DNA from: DATMXT01 sp035560415
Lineage (GTDB): Bacteria > Bacillota > Clostridia > Oscillospirales > Feifaniaceae
Direction: 5' to 3'
Length of the DNA stretch: 10,230 bases
Assembly (NCBI GenBank): GCA_035560415.1
Contig: DATMZG010000106.1
Location: forward strand, 1 to 10,230
Part shown: in pieces, positions 1 through 6,606 of the stretch
Position numbering within the stretch: the stretch's first letter is position 1
How the letters are laid out: each line of letters starts with the position of its first letter
Notes under the pieces: generated by a model
Seen by the model: the letters and a program-made list of their open reading frames with translations, nothing else
Database searches by the model: none
Told to the model about the DNA's origin: nothing
Translations under genes and position numbers: made by a program

Positions 1-20
1 ATGATTATGATTGTACACAA

Positions 21-50
21 AAAGACCGCCGACAGTCGTCGGCGGTCTTT
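21..50. terminator. Intrinsic terminator after the M14 peptidase gene, probably bidirectional
   Basis: A 10-bp perfect stem (gaccgccgac at 24-33 with gtcggcggtc at 38-47) closes a 4-nt loop. It is extended by AAA/TTT pairs on both sides. Runs of A before and T after the stem give a U-tract on either strand. It sits 7 bp past the stop codon of the minus-strand peptidase gene and could also stop transcription coming from outside the window on the plus strand. Confidence 0.9.
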
Positions 51-56
51 TTTTCC

Positions 57-1331
57 CTATATAATTGAGGACAGCAGCAGCATGTTGAGGTTGTCGGCGT
101 AGATGCCGTTGAACTGCGAGATGGGCAGGGGGTTTTTGCCCAATCCCACTTCAATCGTGTAGCCGGGGCGGCGCCAGTCCTGAATAAACCAGTCCTTGTA
201 GCCGGCATAGGAGGCGACCCCCTCGGGGTCCGAGAGCGCGTAGCCGCTCTCGCGGGCGAACTCCTCGCCGATGGCGAGGGCTTCGGGCGGGGCCAGATTT
301 TCAAAGTCCCAGTAGATGACTTCGCCCTGGCTGTGGTAGGCCATGACGAGCCGGAAGTTGTGCCGGCGCGTAAAATCGGCCACGGCCTGCGTTTCGGGCT
401 CGGACAGGGGCGAGGGGCCGGAGTAGCGGGTCGGCCCGGGGCCTTCGATGCCTAAGGCCGCCTCGGCCTCCTTGGACTCCTCCCACGCGGCGTCGTAGTT
501 GTGGTTTAGGTCGACCCCGCGGATGTTGGCCTGCCACACGGTGGAAAAGTCGTCGCTGCCGCCGTTCCACGCGATCAGCCAGTCGTGATACGGGTTATCC
601 GGCGTGAGGCCGTCGAGCACGAGGTCGACCCCGTCGGGGTTGACCATGGGCAGAAAATAGAGGCTGCTGCGCTGCCAGATTTCGGCCGGGTCGTACCCCG
701 CCCCGAGCGTCGCCCCGCGGGAGTAGGCGTCCGCGAAGTCCTCAATGAACTTCATGAGGACGGGGGCCGTGATCCACTCGAGCGCGTGGTGGGCGGCGTT
801 GTAGAACACCTCGTTTGGCCCCTCGCCCAGCCGCAGGGTGTAGAGCTCTTTGCCCAGCACGCTGCGCCCGGCCGAGCCCACCTGAATAAAGGGGTAGCGG
901 GCCGCAAGCCCCGCGATGTCCCGCTGCAAAACCGCGTAGGTGTAGTCGATGTTGGTGTCGACGACCGGGATATTGTAGGGGATGACGAGCTGCTGCCCGA
1001 CTGTCAGCCGCTCGGGGTTGACGCCGGGATTTGCGGTCAGTATGGCCTGCACGGTCGTGCCGTAGGCCCGCGCAATGCTCCAGAGCGTGCTGCCCGGGCG
1101 CACCGCGTACAGGTCGTAGCCCAGCATAAAGCGCTCCAACACCCGCCAGGTCGCGGGGCCGACGATGCCGTCCGGCGTCAGCCCAAACCGGCTTTGGAAC
1201 CGCTGTATGGCGCTGCGGGTCTGGGCGCCGAACTGCCCGTTTATGGGGCCGGGGTTATATCCCATTTTTTTGAGCGTCGCCTGCATCTCCATGACGTCGG
1301 TGCCCGACATGCCGTAGCGAAGCGTCCTCAT
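57..1331 (-). CDS. M14 zinc peptidase with peptidoglycan-binding and LysM domains (gamma-D-glutamyl-diamino acid endopeptidase I type)
   Basis: Predicted peptidoglycan peptidase, 424 residues. Visible in order are a PG_binding_1 repeat at about 5-66, a LysM domain at about 73-118 (LYAVRPGSTLWSIARAYG to LVIP), and an M14 carboxypeptidase fold from about 128 to the end. Zinc ligands fit H182/E185 (HALE) and H333 (AYHSQGE). The catalytic Glu fits E394 in YTIEVG, and substrate-binding Arg fits R271 in NIRGVDLNHNY. This architecture matches the endopeptidase I family of Bacillus, which cleaves the gamma-D-Glu-diaminopimelate bond of muropeptides. No signal peptide or membrane segment is visible, so a cytoplasmic or sporulation-stage role is likelier than secretion. 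The frame is open further upstream to 1469. The ATG at 1331 is preferred because GAGGTG lies 6 nt before it and a promoter lies just upstream. Family assignment is firm; the exact substrate is inferred. Confidence 0.9.
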   Translation of the reverse strand: MRTLRYGMSGTDVMEMQATLKKMGYNPGPINGQFGAQTRSAIQRFQSRFGLTPDGIVGPATWRVLERFMLGYDLYAVRPGSTLWSIARAYGTTVQAILTANPGVNPERLTVGQQLVIPYNIPVVDTNIDYTYAVLQRDIAGLAARYPFIQVGSAGRSVLGKELYTLRLGEGPNEVFYNAAHHALEWITAPVLMKFIEDFADAYSRGATLGAGYDPAEIWQRSSLYFLPMVNPDGVDLVLDGLTPDNPYHDWLIAWNGGSDDFSTVWQANIRGVDLNHNYDAAWEESKEAEAALGIEGPGPTRYSGPSPLSEPETQAVADFTRRHNFRLVMAYHSQGEVIYWDFENLAPPEALAIGEEFARESGYALSDPEGVASYAGYKDWFIQDWRRPGYTIEVGLGKNPLPISQFNGIYADNLNMLLLSSII

Positions 1332-1364
1332 GTGCATCACCTCATAAAAAATTCGTATCTCCCC

Positions 1365-1393
1365 ATTATATGAGGGTGCGCACATGCGGTCAC
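1365..1393 (-). promoter_or_regulatory. Promoter of the M14 peptidase gene
   Basis: A perfect -10 TATAAT (1365-1370) with a moderate -35 GTGACC (1388-1393), 17-bp spacer. The predicted start site near 1358 gives a leader of about 27 nt. It also shows that the peptidase gene is transcribed independently of the lipoprotein gene before it. Confidence 0.7.
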
Positions 1394-1419
1394 AAGGGGG
1401 GCGGGCGGGTTGTGACAGG

Positions 1420-1453
1420 AAAAGCGGCGGCGACTGCGAAAGCAGTCGACGCC
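1420..1453 (-). terminator. Likely intrinsic terminator after the lipoprotein gene
   Basis: A hairpin of seven pairs (1431-1437 with 1442-1448) around a 4-nt loop continues after one G/A mismatch with four more GC pairs (1426-1429 with 1450-1453). On the minus strand it is followed by GCTTTTCC, a short U-tract. It lies 13 bp past the lipoprotein stop codon. Confidence 0.65.
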
Positions 1454-1465
1454 CTGAGTTTAATG

Positions 1466-2491
1466 TCAAATGCCGGGGCCCATCACCATCATTGAATCGG
1501 GATAGAGCTGCCCCCGCTCCGTGCCGTCCGGCCGCAGTTTGTACCAGTATTTTGTCTCCTCGTCGAAGCAGAACATCCAGCCGCCCGAAAACTGGACGTC
1601 TTTAATCAGGCCGGCAAAGATCATCTCGTCGCCCGTGCCGTCCGCCCGGACTCTGTGGAGGTCGCTGCCGTCATAGAAGCCGCCGGTGAAGTGGGAGTAA
1701 TACACCCAGCCGTCCTTAATCACAACTTCATAGGGCAGTTCGCTGTCCTGTGGAAGGAGGTGGAGCTGTGTGAGGTTGCCGCCGTCCAGGTCGGTCCGGT
1801 AAACGTCTTCGGCATAACCGTCAAGACTGTCAATATAGTAGTAAATTGAATCGCCATCAATAAAAATATACGGTGAATCATAATCCGAAATGAGCGTCAC
1901 TTCCGACCCGTCAGCTCTTACGCGATAAAGGGAAAACTCCTTCATAGTCTCTTTGTTTTTCTTGTATTCGTCGTTATCGCGGATATAGTACAGCCATTCG
2001 TCTTGATAGCCTACGAAGCGATTACAATCGTGACTGTTGACCGCTTGAAGATTCTCCCCATTTGTATCCATCCTGAAAATCGAATCACCGTCATCACCAT
2101 CAGCAGAATATATCGAGTCTCCAATGAGCATCAAGCCTGCGCCGGTATCTCTGTCGGTGAGCAGCACTTTATCGCTGCCGTCTGTTTTCATTTTGAAGAT
2201 TCGTGTGCTATAATCCATGTAATATACCCAGTCGTCCTTAATAAAAATTAATATGCCTCTATCCGTGAACATCTTCTCTTGCCCGTTTATATCTCTGCGG
2301 AACATCTTGCCATCATGGGAATAATAAGCGTTCCCGTCTTCATCCACCGCAAATTCCGTTCCTTTTATGCCAATGACTTCCCCAGCCTGCCCGTCTGCGG
2401 GCGGCTCAGCTTCTGTTTGGGAAAGTTGGCATCCGGTCAACACCGATAATGAAATCGCCAGTGTCAAAAAAATGAGCCATTTTCTGTTCAT
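1466..2491 (-). CDS. DUF5050-type repeat lipoprotein (beta-propeller-like)
   Basis: Predicted surface lipoprotein of 341 residues. The N-terminus has Lys/Arg at 3-4, a hydrophobic stretch (5-17) and the lipobox LTGC with the lipidated Cys at 21. An acidic linker follows. The mature part carries seven copies of an aromatic-K/R-x3-[D/N]-G motif: FRRDING 64-70, FKMKTDG 99-105, FRMDTNG 139-145, YRVRADG 189-195, YRTDLDG 231-237, HRVRADG 279-285 and YKLRPDG 317-323. Each is preceded by a W/I-x-Y-Y-like strand. This is the DUF5050 / TolB-like propeller pattern seen in many clostridial lipoproteins; the ligand is unknown. The middle of the gene (about 1850-2480) is visibly more AT-rich than its neighbours, which may reflect older transfer. 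The start at 2491 is the only sensible one because it opens the signal peptide. Its Shine-Dalgarno is weak. No convincing promoter lies in the 40-bp gap upstream, so cotranscription with the small gene before it is likely. Confidence 0.87.
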   Translation of the reverse strand: MNRKWLIFLTLAISLSVLTGCQLSQTEAEPPADGQAGEVIGIKGTEFAVDEDGNAYYSHDGKMFRRDINGQEKMFTDRGILIFIKDDWVYYMDYSTRIFKMKTDGSDKVLLTDRDTGAGLMLIGDSIYSADGDDGDSIFRMDTNGENLQAVNSHDCNRFVGYQDEWLYYIRDNDEYKKNKETMKEFSLYRVRADGSEVTLISDYDSPYIFIDGDSIYYYIDSLDGYAEDVYRTDLDGGNLTQLHLLPQDSELPYEVVIKDGWVYYSHFTGGFYDGSDLHRVRADGTGDEMIFAGLIKDVQFSGGWMFCFDEETKYWYKLRPDGTERGQLYPDSMMVMGPGI

Positions 2492-2530
2492 GCTTTCCCG
2501 TACCCCCTATATTCGTCCTATTCAATTTAA

Positions 2531-2986
2531 TTACCTGCCTCCGCCGCCCCGCGACGTTTTTGGTGGAATATAGACCGTGATGGCGTTAAAATTGCCTGTC
2601 CCGACAGCCTGTGTCAGCGTTTTATTACTTTCCTTCAATGGGTCTTACGGTAAACATGCCCATCGTGACATTTGACAAATCGTAGCTCCCATCTTCATTT
2701 ATACCGACTTTTCCGTTAAACCCGGTGATCAGTAAGTAGTGATACCCGGGTATGACGGCGCAAGCGCTTTTTCAGGCGTGACGTATACGTCCGCCGGGCC
2801 CGGGCGTTTGGGGCTCTCCCAATGCGTCGGCTGTGTCGGCTGCGCCCCAAGCCTGAGCGACTCCCCGGCGCCCATATAGGGCGGGTCGTAGCTCGCCGGC
2901 TGAGCTGCCCTCGCTTTCTCGTCCGACCACAGCTCAAATTCCCGCTGCTCTTTTTTCCTCTTCGACCATTCGCTAAAATCCATCAT
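2531..2986 (-). pseudogene. Unrecognised small protein gene with two compensating frameshifts
   Basis: I do not recognise this family. The ATG at 2986 sits 7 nt after AAGGAGG (2994-3000), an excellent start, and the frame stops after 85 residues at 2729. Protein-like sequence continues in the -1 frame (PGYHYLLITGFNGKVG to TMGMFTV, about 2745-2650), then returns to the original frame (KTLTQAVGTGNFNAITVYIP to GGGGR) and stops at 2531. One missing base near CCCGGG (about 2745) and one extra base near GTAAGA (about 2650) would join the three parts into one protein of about 151 residues. The joined protein has a charged N-terminus (SKRKKEQREFELWSDEKAR), a Pro-rich linker, then a Gly/Asn-rich beta-type segment. 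No signal peptide or membrane segment is seen. Causes could be real decay or two sequence errors. The lipoprotein start is 39 bp downstream. Confidence 0.6.
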
Positions 2987-3007
2987 ATATGCCCCTCCTT
3001 TCGTATA

Positions 3008-3029
3008 CATTAGAACATTTGTTCTAATG
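3008..3029. promoter_or_regulatory. LexA-like (SOS) operator palindrome
   Basis: Two perfectly complementary 10-nt arms (cattagaaca and tgttctaatg) are separated by TT. The core AGAACATTTGTTCT (3012-3025) fits the Gram-positive LexA/DinR box GAAC-N4-GTTC. It covers the predicted transcription start (about 3025) of the small gene at 2986, just downstream of the -10 element, as expected for a repressor site. Another palindrome-binding repressor cannot be excluded. Confidence 0.7.
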
Positions 3030-3031
3030 CA

Positions 3032-3060
3032 AGTATAGCCCATCTGAGGGGAAAAGTCGA
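3032..3060 (-). promoter_or_regulatory. Promoter of the small frameshifted gene (and probably the lipoprotein)
   Basis: -10 TATACT (3032-3037) and -35 TCGACT (3055-3060) with a 17-bp spacer on the minus strand. The -35 matches four of six consensus bases. The predicted start site falls inside the LexA-like palindrome. Confidence 0.6.
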
Positions 3061-3188
3061 CAGGAAAAAACATATTATATCTTGTGAATATTTTGCTGGC
3101 ACAGGCCGGATTTTGGCCTTTCTGTTTTCGGGCGTGTGCGCAGTGAAAAAAGAGGACGTATGAAGCGGCAGACAGGGCGCGGATTTCT

Positions 3189-3217
3189 TTGAAATTGCCC
3201 GTGGAATATGGTATGAT
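3189..3217 (+). promoter_or_regulatory. Promoter of the flavoprotein-hydrolase operon
   Basis: -35 TTGAAA (3189-3194), a 17-bp spacer and -10 TATGAT (3212-3217), giving a leader of about 45 nt before the ATG at 3269. The stretch 3061-3188 between this promoter and the divergent one holds no feature I can support. Confidence 0.8.
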
Positions 3218-3268
3218 GAACCGGAAGAGTGCGGCGGGGCCGCGCAACTAAACATTGTGAGGTAACAA

Positions 3269-4345
3269 ATGAACATACCGGAACTTCAGATCGGCGAGTT
3301 ACGTGCGAAAATTCCGATTATTCAGGGCGGCATGGGCATCGGCGTCTCGGGGCCGCGGCTTGCCGCGGCCGTCGCGAACGCGGGGGGCGTGGGGGTGCTC
3401 GCGGGGGTCAACATGGGCTATGACGAGCCCGACTTTCTCCAAAACCCGTTTGCCGCGCATATGCGCGCATTAAAAAGCAAGATTGAGAAAGCCAGACGGA
3501 TGGCGCCAAAGGGGATACTGGGCATCAACATGATGGTGGCCATGAACCACTACGCCGAATCCGTGCGGGCGGCGGCCGAGGCCGGCATTGACCTCATCAT
3601 CTCGGGGGCGGGGCTGCCCCTCGTGCTGCCCGAGCTCGTAAAGGGCTTTCAGACCCGCATCGCCCCCATCGTCTCCTCCGGCAAGGCGGCAAAGCTCATT
3701 TTGCAATACTGGGAAGCTCACTATGGCCGCACGGCCGACATGGTGGTGGTCGAGGGCCCGGAGGCCGGGGGCCATCTCGGGTTTTCCGAGGAGGTGCTGA
3801 CAGGCCCCGACAAGCCCGCAGTCCTCGACATTGTGCGGGAAGTCATAGAGGTCGTGAAGCCCTTTGAGGAGAAGTCGGGGCGCAAAATTCCCGTCATTGC
3901 GGCGGGCGGCATCTACACCGGGGCCGACATCGCGCGGGCGCTCAAAGCCGGGGCTGCCGGCGTGCAGATGGCGACCCGCTTTGTCGCGACCGACGAGTGC
4001 GACGCCGACATCAAGTTCAAACAGTGCTACCTTGCGGCCCGGGAAGAGGACATCCTGATCATCAAGAGCCCGGTCGGCATGCCGGGGCGGGCCTTGAACA
4101 ACGCCTTTATTCAAAAACTCGCGGCGCAGGGCAAGGAGATCAAGGGCTGTTTTCAGTGCCTGAAGGGGTGCAACCCCAAGGTCGCGCCCTACTGCATCTC
4201 GGCCGCCCTCATTGCCGCCGTCGAGGGCGACGTCGACCAAGGCCTCGTCTTTGTCGGCAGCAACGCCTACAGGGTCGACAAAATTGTGCCGGTCAAAAGC
4301 CTGATTGAAGAGCTCATGAGCGAAGCGCAGGCCGCCCTCGCATAG
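3269..4345 (+). CDS. Nitronate monooxygenase-family FMN protein with C-terminal cysteine cluster
   Basis: A 358-residue TIM-barrel flavoprotein of the nitronate monooxygenase (2-nitropropane dioxygenase) / FabK superfamily. FMN-binding signatures are visible: QGGMGIGVSGPRLAAAVANA (19-38), EGPEAGGHLGF (162-172, with the conserved His at 169), and AAGGIYTGADIARALKAGA followed by VQMATRF (211-238). Family members oxidise nitronates with flavin; the true substrate here is unknown. FabK enoyl reductases are usually nearer 310-320 residues. This protein is longer and ends in a C-x2-C-x3-C-x7-C cluster (C294, C297, C301, C309; CFQCLKGC to PYC), as I recall from clostridial relatives. The cluster may bind metal or an Fe-S centre (inference). 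The start at 3269 follows TGAGGT at a spacing of 5 and lies behind a strong promoter. The next gene begins 26 bp downstream on the same strand, so the two form an operon. Confidence 0.87.
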   Translation: MNIPELQIGELRAKIPIIQGGMGIGVSGPRLAAAVANAGGVGVLAGVNMGYDEPDFLQNPFAAHMRALKSKIEKARRMAPKGILGINMMVAMNHYAESVRAAAEAGIDLIISGAGLPLVLPELVKGFQTRIAPIVSSGKAAKLILQYWEAHYGRTADMVVVEGPEAGGHLGFSEEVLTGPDKPAVLDIVREVIEVVKPFEEKSGRKIPVIAAGGIYTGADIARALKAGAAGVQMATRFVATDECDADIKFKQCYLAAREEDILIIKSPVGMPGRALNNAFIQKLAAQGKEIKGCFQCLKGCNPKVAPYCISAALIAAVEGDVDQGLVFVGSNAYRVDKIVPVKSLIEELMSEAQAALA

Positions 4346-4371
4346 GCGGCTTGAAATAGGAGGGAAAACAG

Positions 4372-5547
4372 ATGAACGAACGGGTAAAAAAAGCGACCGA
4401 GGCCCGCAAAGACAGCTTCATCCGGTTTGTACAGGAGCTTGTGCGCATCCCGAGCTTTTCCGACCACGAGGGCGACGTGGCAAAACGCATTGAGGCCGAA
4501 ATGAAGGCCTTAGGCTACGACGAAGTGCGCATTGACAAGACCGGCAACGTCGTGGGCCGCATGGGGTCGGGCGACACCGTCATCCTCTTTGACTCCCACA
4601 TGGACACCGTGGAGGTGCACGACGCGCAGAATTGGGTCTCCCCGCCCTTTAGCGGCGACATCGTGGAAGGCAGGCTCTACGGGCGCGGCTCGGTCGACAT
4701 GAAGGGGGCCCTGGCGGCATCGGTCTACGCCGCCGCCGTCGCCAAGGAGCTCGGGCTGCTCGCGGGCAAGCGCGTCTATGTCAGCGGCACCGTGTGTGAG
4801 GAGTACTGCGACGGCGAGAGCTTAAAGACCGTCATCGGCGACATGCCCAAAATCCCCGACTGCTGCGTCATCTGCGAGCCCTCCGACAACATCATCACTT
4901 TAGGCCACAAGGGCAAGGCCCAAATTCGCATCACGACCCACGGCGTGTCGGCCCACGGCTCGGCGCCGGAGAAGGGCGTCAACGCCGTTTACGAGATGGC
5001 CGAGATCATCACCCGGGTTGACGCACTCAATAAGCGGCTCTTTACTCCCGGCGCGCCCCACGGCACCATCGTGCTGTCCGACATCTCCTGCGTCTCGGCC
5101 TCCTTAAACGCGGTGCCGAGCGAGTGCGGCATTTACCTCGACCGGCGGCTCATTTTGGGCGAGACGGTCGAGGACGTCAAAAAGGAGATTGAGGCCCTCA
5201 TTGCGGGGAAAAGAGCTTCATGGGAGGTCGGCACGCTGCGGCACACGAGCTGGACCGGCGACCCCCTTGTCTACGAGCCCATTCACAACTCCTGGAAAAT
5301 TGACGAGGGCCATCCCTTGACCCTCGCCTTCAACCGCGCCTATGAGGAGACCTTCGGCAAAGCGCCCGACAAATACGACTTCTGGGACTTCGGCACCAAC
5401 GCCGTCACCCCGGTCTCGATGGGCATTCCCACGATCGGGTTTGGCCCCGGCGAGTACAAGCTGGCCCACATGTTAAACGAAAATGTGGAAGTGGAAAAAC
5501 TCGAAGGGGCGCTGGCCTTTTACGCAAACGTCATTGATACGCTGTAA
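4372..5547 (+). CDS. ygeY: M20-family metallohydrolase, YgeY-like
   Basis: A 391-residue M20/ArgE/DapE/CPG2-type dizinc amidohydrolase, cytoplasmic. Metal and catalytic residues are in place: H76 and D78 (SHMDTVE), bridging D109 (GRGSVDMKG), general base E143 with ligand E144 (VCEEYCDG), E169 (ICEPSDN) and the late His at 366 (LAHMLNEN). A dimerisation/lid insert occupies about 180-295 (HGVSAHGSAPEKG onward). Segments such as SCVSASLNAVPSEC, YLDRRL and GIPTIGFGPG resemble the YgeY family, which is linked in some genomes to selenium-dependent purine and related catabolism. Here no selenium or purine gene is visible, so that role is not supported by context; peptidase or deacylase activity is the safe call. 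The ATG follows AGGAGG with an 8-nt gap. It is cotranscribed with the flavoprotein 26 bp upstream and ends at a strong terminator. Confidence 0.85.
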   Translation: MNERVKKATEARKDSFIRFVQELVRIPSFSDHEGDVAKRIEAEMKALGYDEVRIDKTGNVVGRMGSGDTVILFDSHMDTVEVHDAQNWVSPPFSGDIVEGRLYGRGSVDMKGALAASVYAAAVAKELGLLAGKRVYVSGTVCEEYCDGESLKTVIGDMPKIPDCCVICEPSDNIITLGHKGKAQIRITTHGVSAHGSAPEKGVNAVYEMAEIITRVDALNKRLFTPGAPHGTIVLSDISCVSASLNAVPSECGIYLDRRLILGETVEDVKKEIEALIAGKRASWEVGTLRHTSWTGDPLVYEPIHNSWKIDEGHPLTLAFNRAYEETFGKAPDKYDFWDFGTNAVTPVSMGIPTIGFGPGEYKLAHMLNENVEVEKLEGALAFYANVIDTL

Positions 5548-5562
5548 TGTACATAAGAAAAG

Positions 5563-5585
5563 AGCGCCCCGCGGGGCGCTTTTTT
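5563..5585. terminator. Perfect-palindrome terminator shared by convergent units
   Basis: AGCGCCCCGCGGGGCGCT (5563-5580) is an 18-bp perfect palindrome followed by a T-run to 5585, ending the plus-strand operon. On the minus strand it is followed by CTTTTCTT and would also end the acetyltransferase transcript, whose stop codon begins inside the T-run. Confidence 0.9.
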
Positions 5586-6070
5586 CATAGCTCACATCTC
5601 CAGATTTCGTGGGCCATCGGCCAGTTGTCGGCCCAGGCGTCAAAGGGCTCGCTCTCGGTCATGCGAAAGCCGAATTTGCCATATAAATGCCGCGCCGGCT
5701 CCAGAATGTCGAGCGTCCCAAGCATCACGTGGGTGTACCCCTTCTCTTTGCAAAAGTCCATGGCAATTTGTAAGAGCCTGCTGCCAAGCCCCTGCCCCTG
5801 CATGGACAGCGCGACGCCAAACCAGCGGAGCTGCGCCTCGTGCTCCCCGCGCCTGAGGATGGCGACGTCGCCGACGATTTCGCCGTCACGCTCGGCAATC
5901 CACATCTGATGTCCCTCGGGGTCGTCGTAAATCTCCGACATGCCGCTCAGCATCTCTTTTTCGTACATCACGTTGAAGTGGAACTGCTCCTCGTAGAGCT
6001 TGTACTGAAAATAGCAGACCAGACTTGGCTCGCCGGGCCGAAACGGGCGGATTAGAATCTCACTTGCCAT
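5585..6070 (-). CDS. GNAT-family N-acetyltransferase
   Basis: A 161-residue single-domain GNAT acetyltransferase that would transfer an acetyl group from acetyl-CoA to an unidentified amine. The beta4/alpha3 acetyl-CoA loop is Q91-G-Q-G-L-G96 in GVALSMQGQGLGSRLL, fitting Q/R-x-x-G-x-G. The following beta5 and alpha4 are seen as VMLGTLDIL and ARHLYGKFGF (126-135), the usual L-Y-x-K-x-G-F signature. The start at 6070 is preferred over the longer frame to 6181: GGAGAGG lies about 9 nt before it, and the longer version would lie deep inside the MarR gene. The start lies 8 bp before the MarR stop codon, giving an 11-bp overlap and suggesting translational coupling. MarR and GNAT are also found fused in one protein in many bacteria, which supports a functional link: the regulator probably controls this enzyme. 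Confidence 0.9.
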   Translation of the reverse strand: MASEILIRPFRPGEPSLVCYFQYKLYEEQFHFNVMYEKEMLSGMSEIYDDPEGHQMWIAERDGEIVGDVAILRRGEHEAQLRWFGVALSMQGQGLGSRLLQIAMDFCKEKGYTHVMLGTLDILEPARHLYGKFGFRMTESEPFDAWADNWPMAHEIWRCEL

Positions 6071-6518
6071 GCTTTTGCACCTCTCCCCTGTCGTTTTTTC
6101 TAAGCGTCTCCTCGATAAACGCCATTGCGTCGCTGAGCTTGCGGCCGGTCGCCTCGTCCAAAGCCGAAAGCTTTTCGGCAATCTGCCGGCTGCCGTTTTG
6201 GTCGATCTCGGCGGCCACTTTTCTCCCCGCCCCGGTCAGCGTCAGTTTCTTTAACCCCTTGGCGCCCGGCACCGGCTCGCGGGCGAGAAATCCCCGCTTT
6301 TCGAATTTGCTTAAAATGCGGCTGACATAGCTCTTGTCGAGCCCCAAATTCCCGCAAACCTCGGTGGCGCTGATGCCGGGGCGCATGTAGACCTCGAAGA
6401 TGACCCGCGCCTCGGTCCAGGGCAAAATTGTCCCGAGATACCGCCTGTTCATGACCTCCAGCCACACCGTGTAGTACCGGTTGAACCGGCGGATTTTTTG
6501 CACCGTCTCGCCGTCCAA
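6060..6518 (-). CDS. MarR-family transcriptional regulator, TTG start
   Basis: A 152-residue winged-helix repressor. Helix-turn-helix residues are about 49-75 (ISATEVCGNLGLDKSYVSRI then LSKFEKRGF), and the wing is about 77-97 (LAREPVPGAKGLKKLTLTG). The N- and C-terminal helices would form the dimer interface. The frame is open to 6605, but the upstream part covers the promoter and both operators, so it cannot be the start. No ATG or GTG fits between them and the conserved region. A TTG at 6518 follows a GGGGAGG ribosome site at about 8 nt. The gene overlaps the acetyltransferase by 11 bp. Two palindromes around its own promoter point to autorepression, released by an unknown ligand, with the acetyltransferase as the main target. 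Confidence 0.88.
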   Translation of the reverse strand: MDGETVQKIRRFNRYYTVWLEVMNRRYLGTILPWTEARVIFEVYMRPGISATEVCGNLGLDKSYVSRILSKFEKRGFLAREPVPGAKGLKKLTLTGAGRKVAAEIDQNGSRQIAEKLSALDEATGRKLSDAMAFIEETLRKNDRGEVQKHGK

Positions 6519-6544
6519 TGCCCCGCCTCCCCTCTTTATAAGTG

Positions 6545-6561
6545 AGTTGACCTTGTCAACT
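6545..6561. promoter_or_regulatory. Proximal MarR operator (palindrome)
   Basis: AGTTGAC-CTT-GTCAACT: two perfect 7-nt arms with a 3-nt centre, covering the predicted transcription start (about 6558) of the MarR-GNAT operon. Probable autorepressor site, by position and by similarity to the distal copy. Confidence 0.75.
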
Positions 6562-6564
6562 CTT

Positions 6565-6593
6565 ATGATAGCCCTGTCAGTTGATTTTGTCAA
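6565..6593 (-). promoter_or_regulatory. Promoter of the MarR-GNAT operon
   Basis: Consensus -35 TTGACA (6588-6593), 17-bp spacer and -10 TATCAT (6565-6570) on the minus strand. The -35 lies inside the distal operator and the start site inside the proximal one, so a bound repressor dimer at either would block polymerase. Confidence 0.85.
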
Positions 6594-6595
6594 CA
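6579..6595. promoter_or_regulatory. Distal MarR operator (palindrome)
   Basis: GTTGAT-TTT-GTCAAC (6580-6594) matches the proximal operator at 13 of 15 core positions, with five perfect outer pairs per arm. Its centre is 34 bp from that of the proximal copy. It contains the promoter -35 hexamer. Confidence 0.7.
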
Positions 6596-6606
6596 CTTGC
6601 GGCAAG

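Noticed and set aside
585..1373. Open frame of 262 codons on the plus strand
   Set aside because: It is antisense to the M14 peptidase, which has clear domains and catalytic residues. Long antisense frames are expected in GC-rich genes, and this one has no recognisable motif.
2367..2573. Open frame of 68 codons on the plus strand
   Set aside because: It overlaps the lipoprotein signal peptide on the other strand and shows no ribosome site or protein-like features.
3470..4240. Open frame of 256 codons on the minus strand
   Set aside because: It lies wholly inside the flavoprotein gene on the opposite strand, is low in recognisable motifs, and has no promoter or ribosome site.
3269..4345. FabK enoyl-ACP reductase
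   Set aside because: Same superfamily, but the protein is longer than FabK, has the extra C-terminal cysteine cluster, and no fatty-acid synthesis genes surround it.
6519..6605. Longer MarR reading frame starting at 6605
   Set aside because: It would place the start codon upstream of the promoter and inside neither a leader nor a ribosome site; the operators and -10 would be coding. TTG at 6518 fits better.
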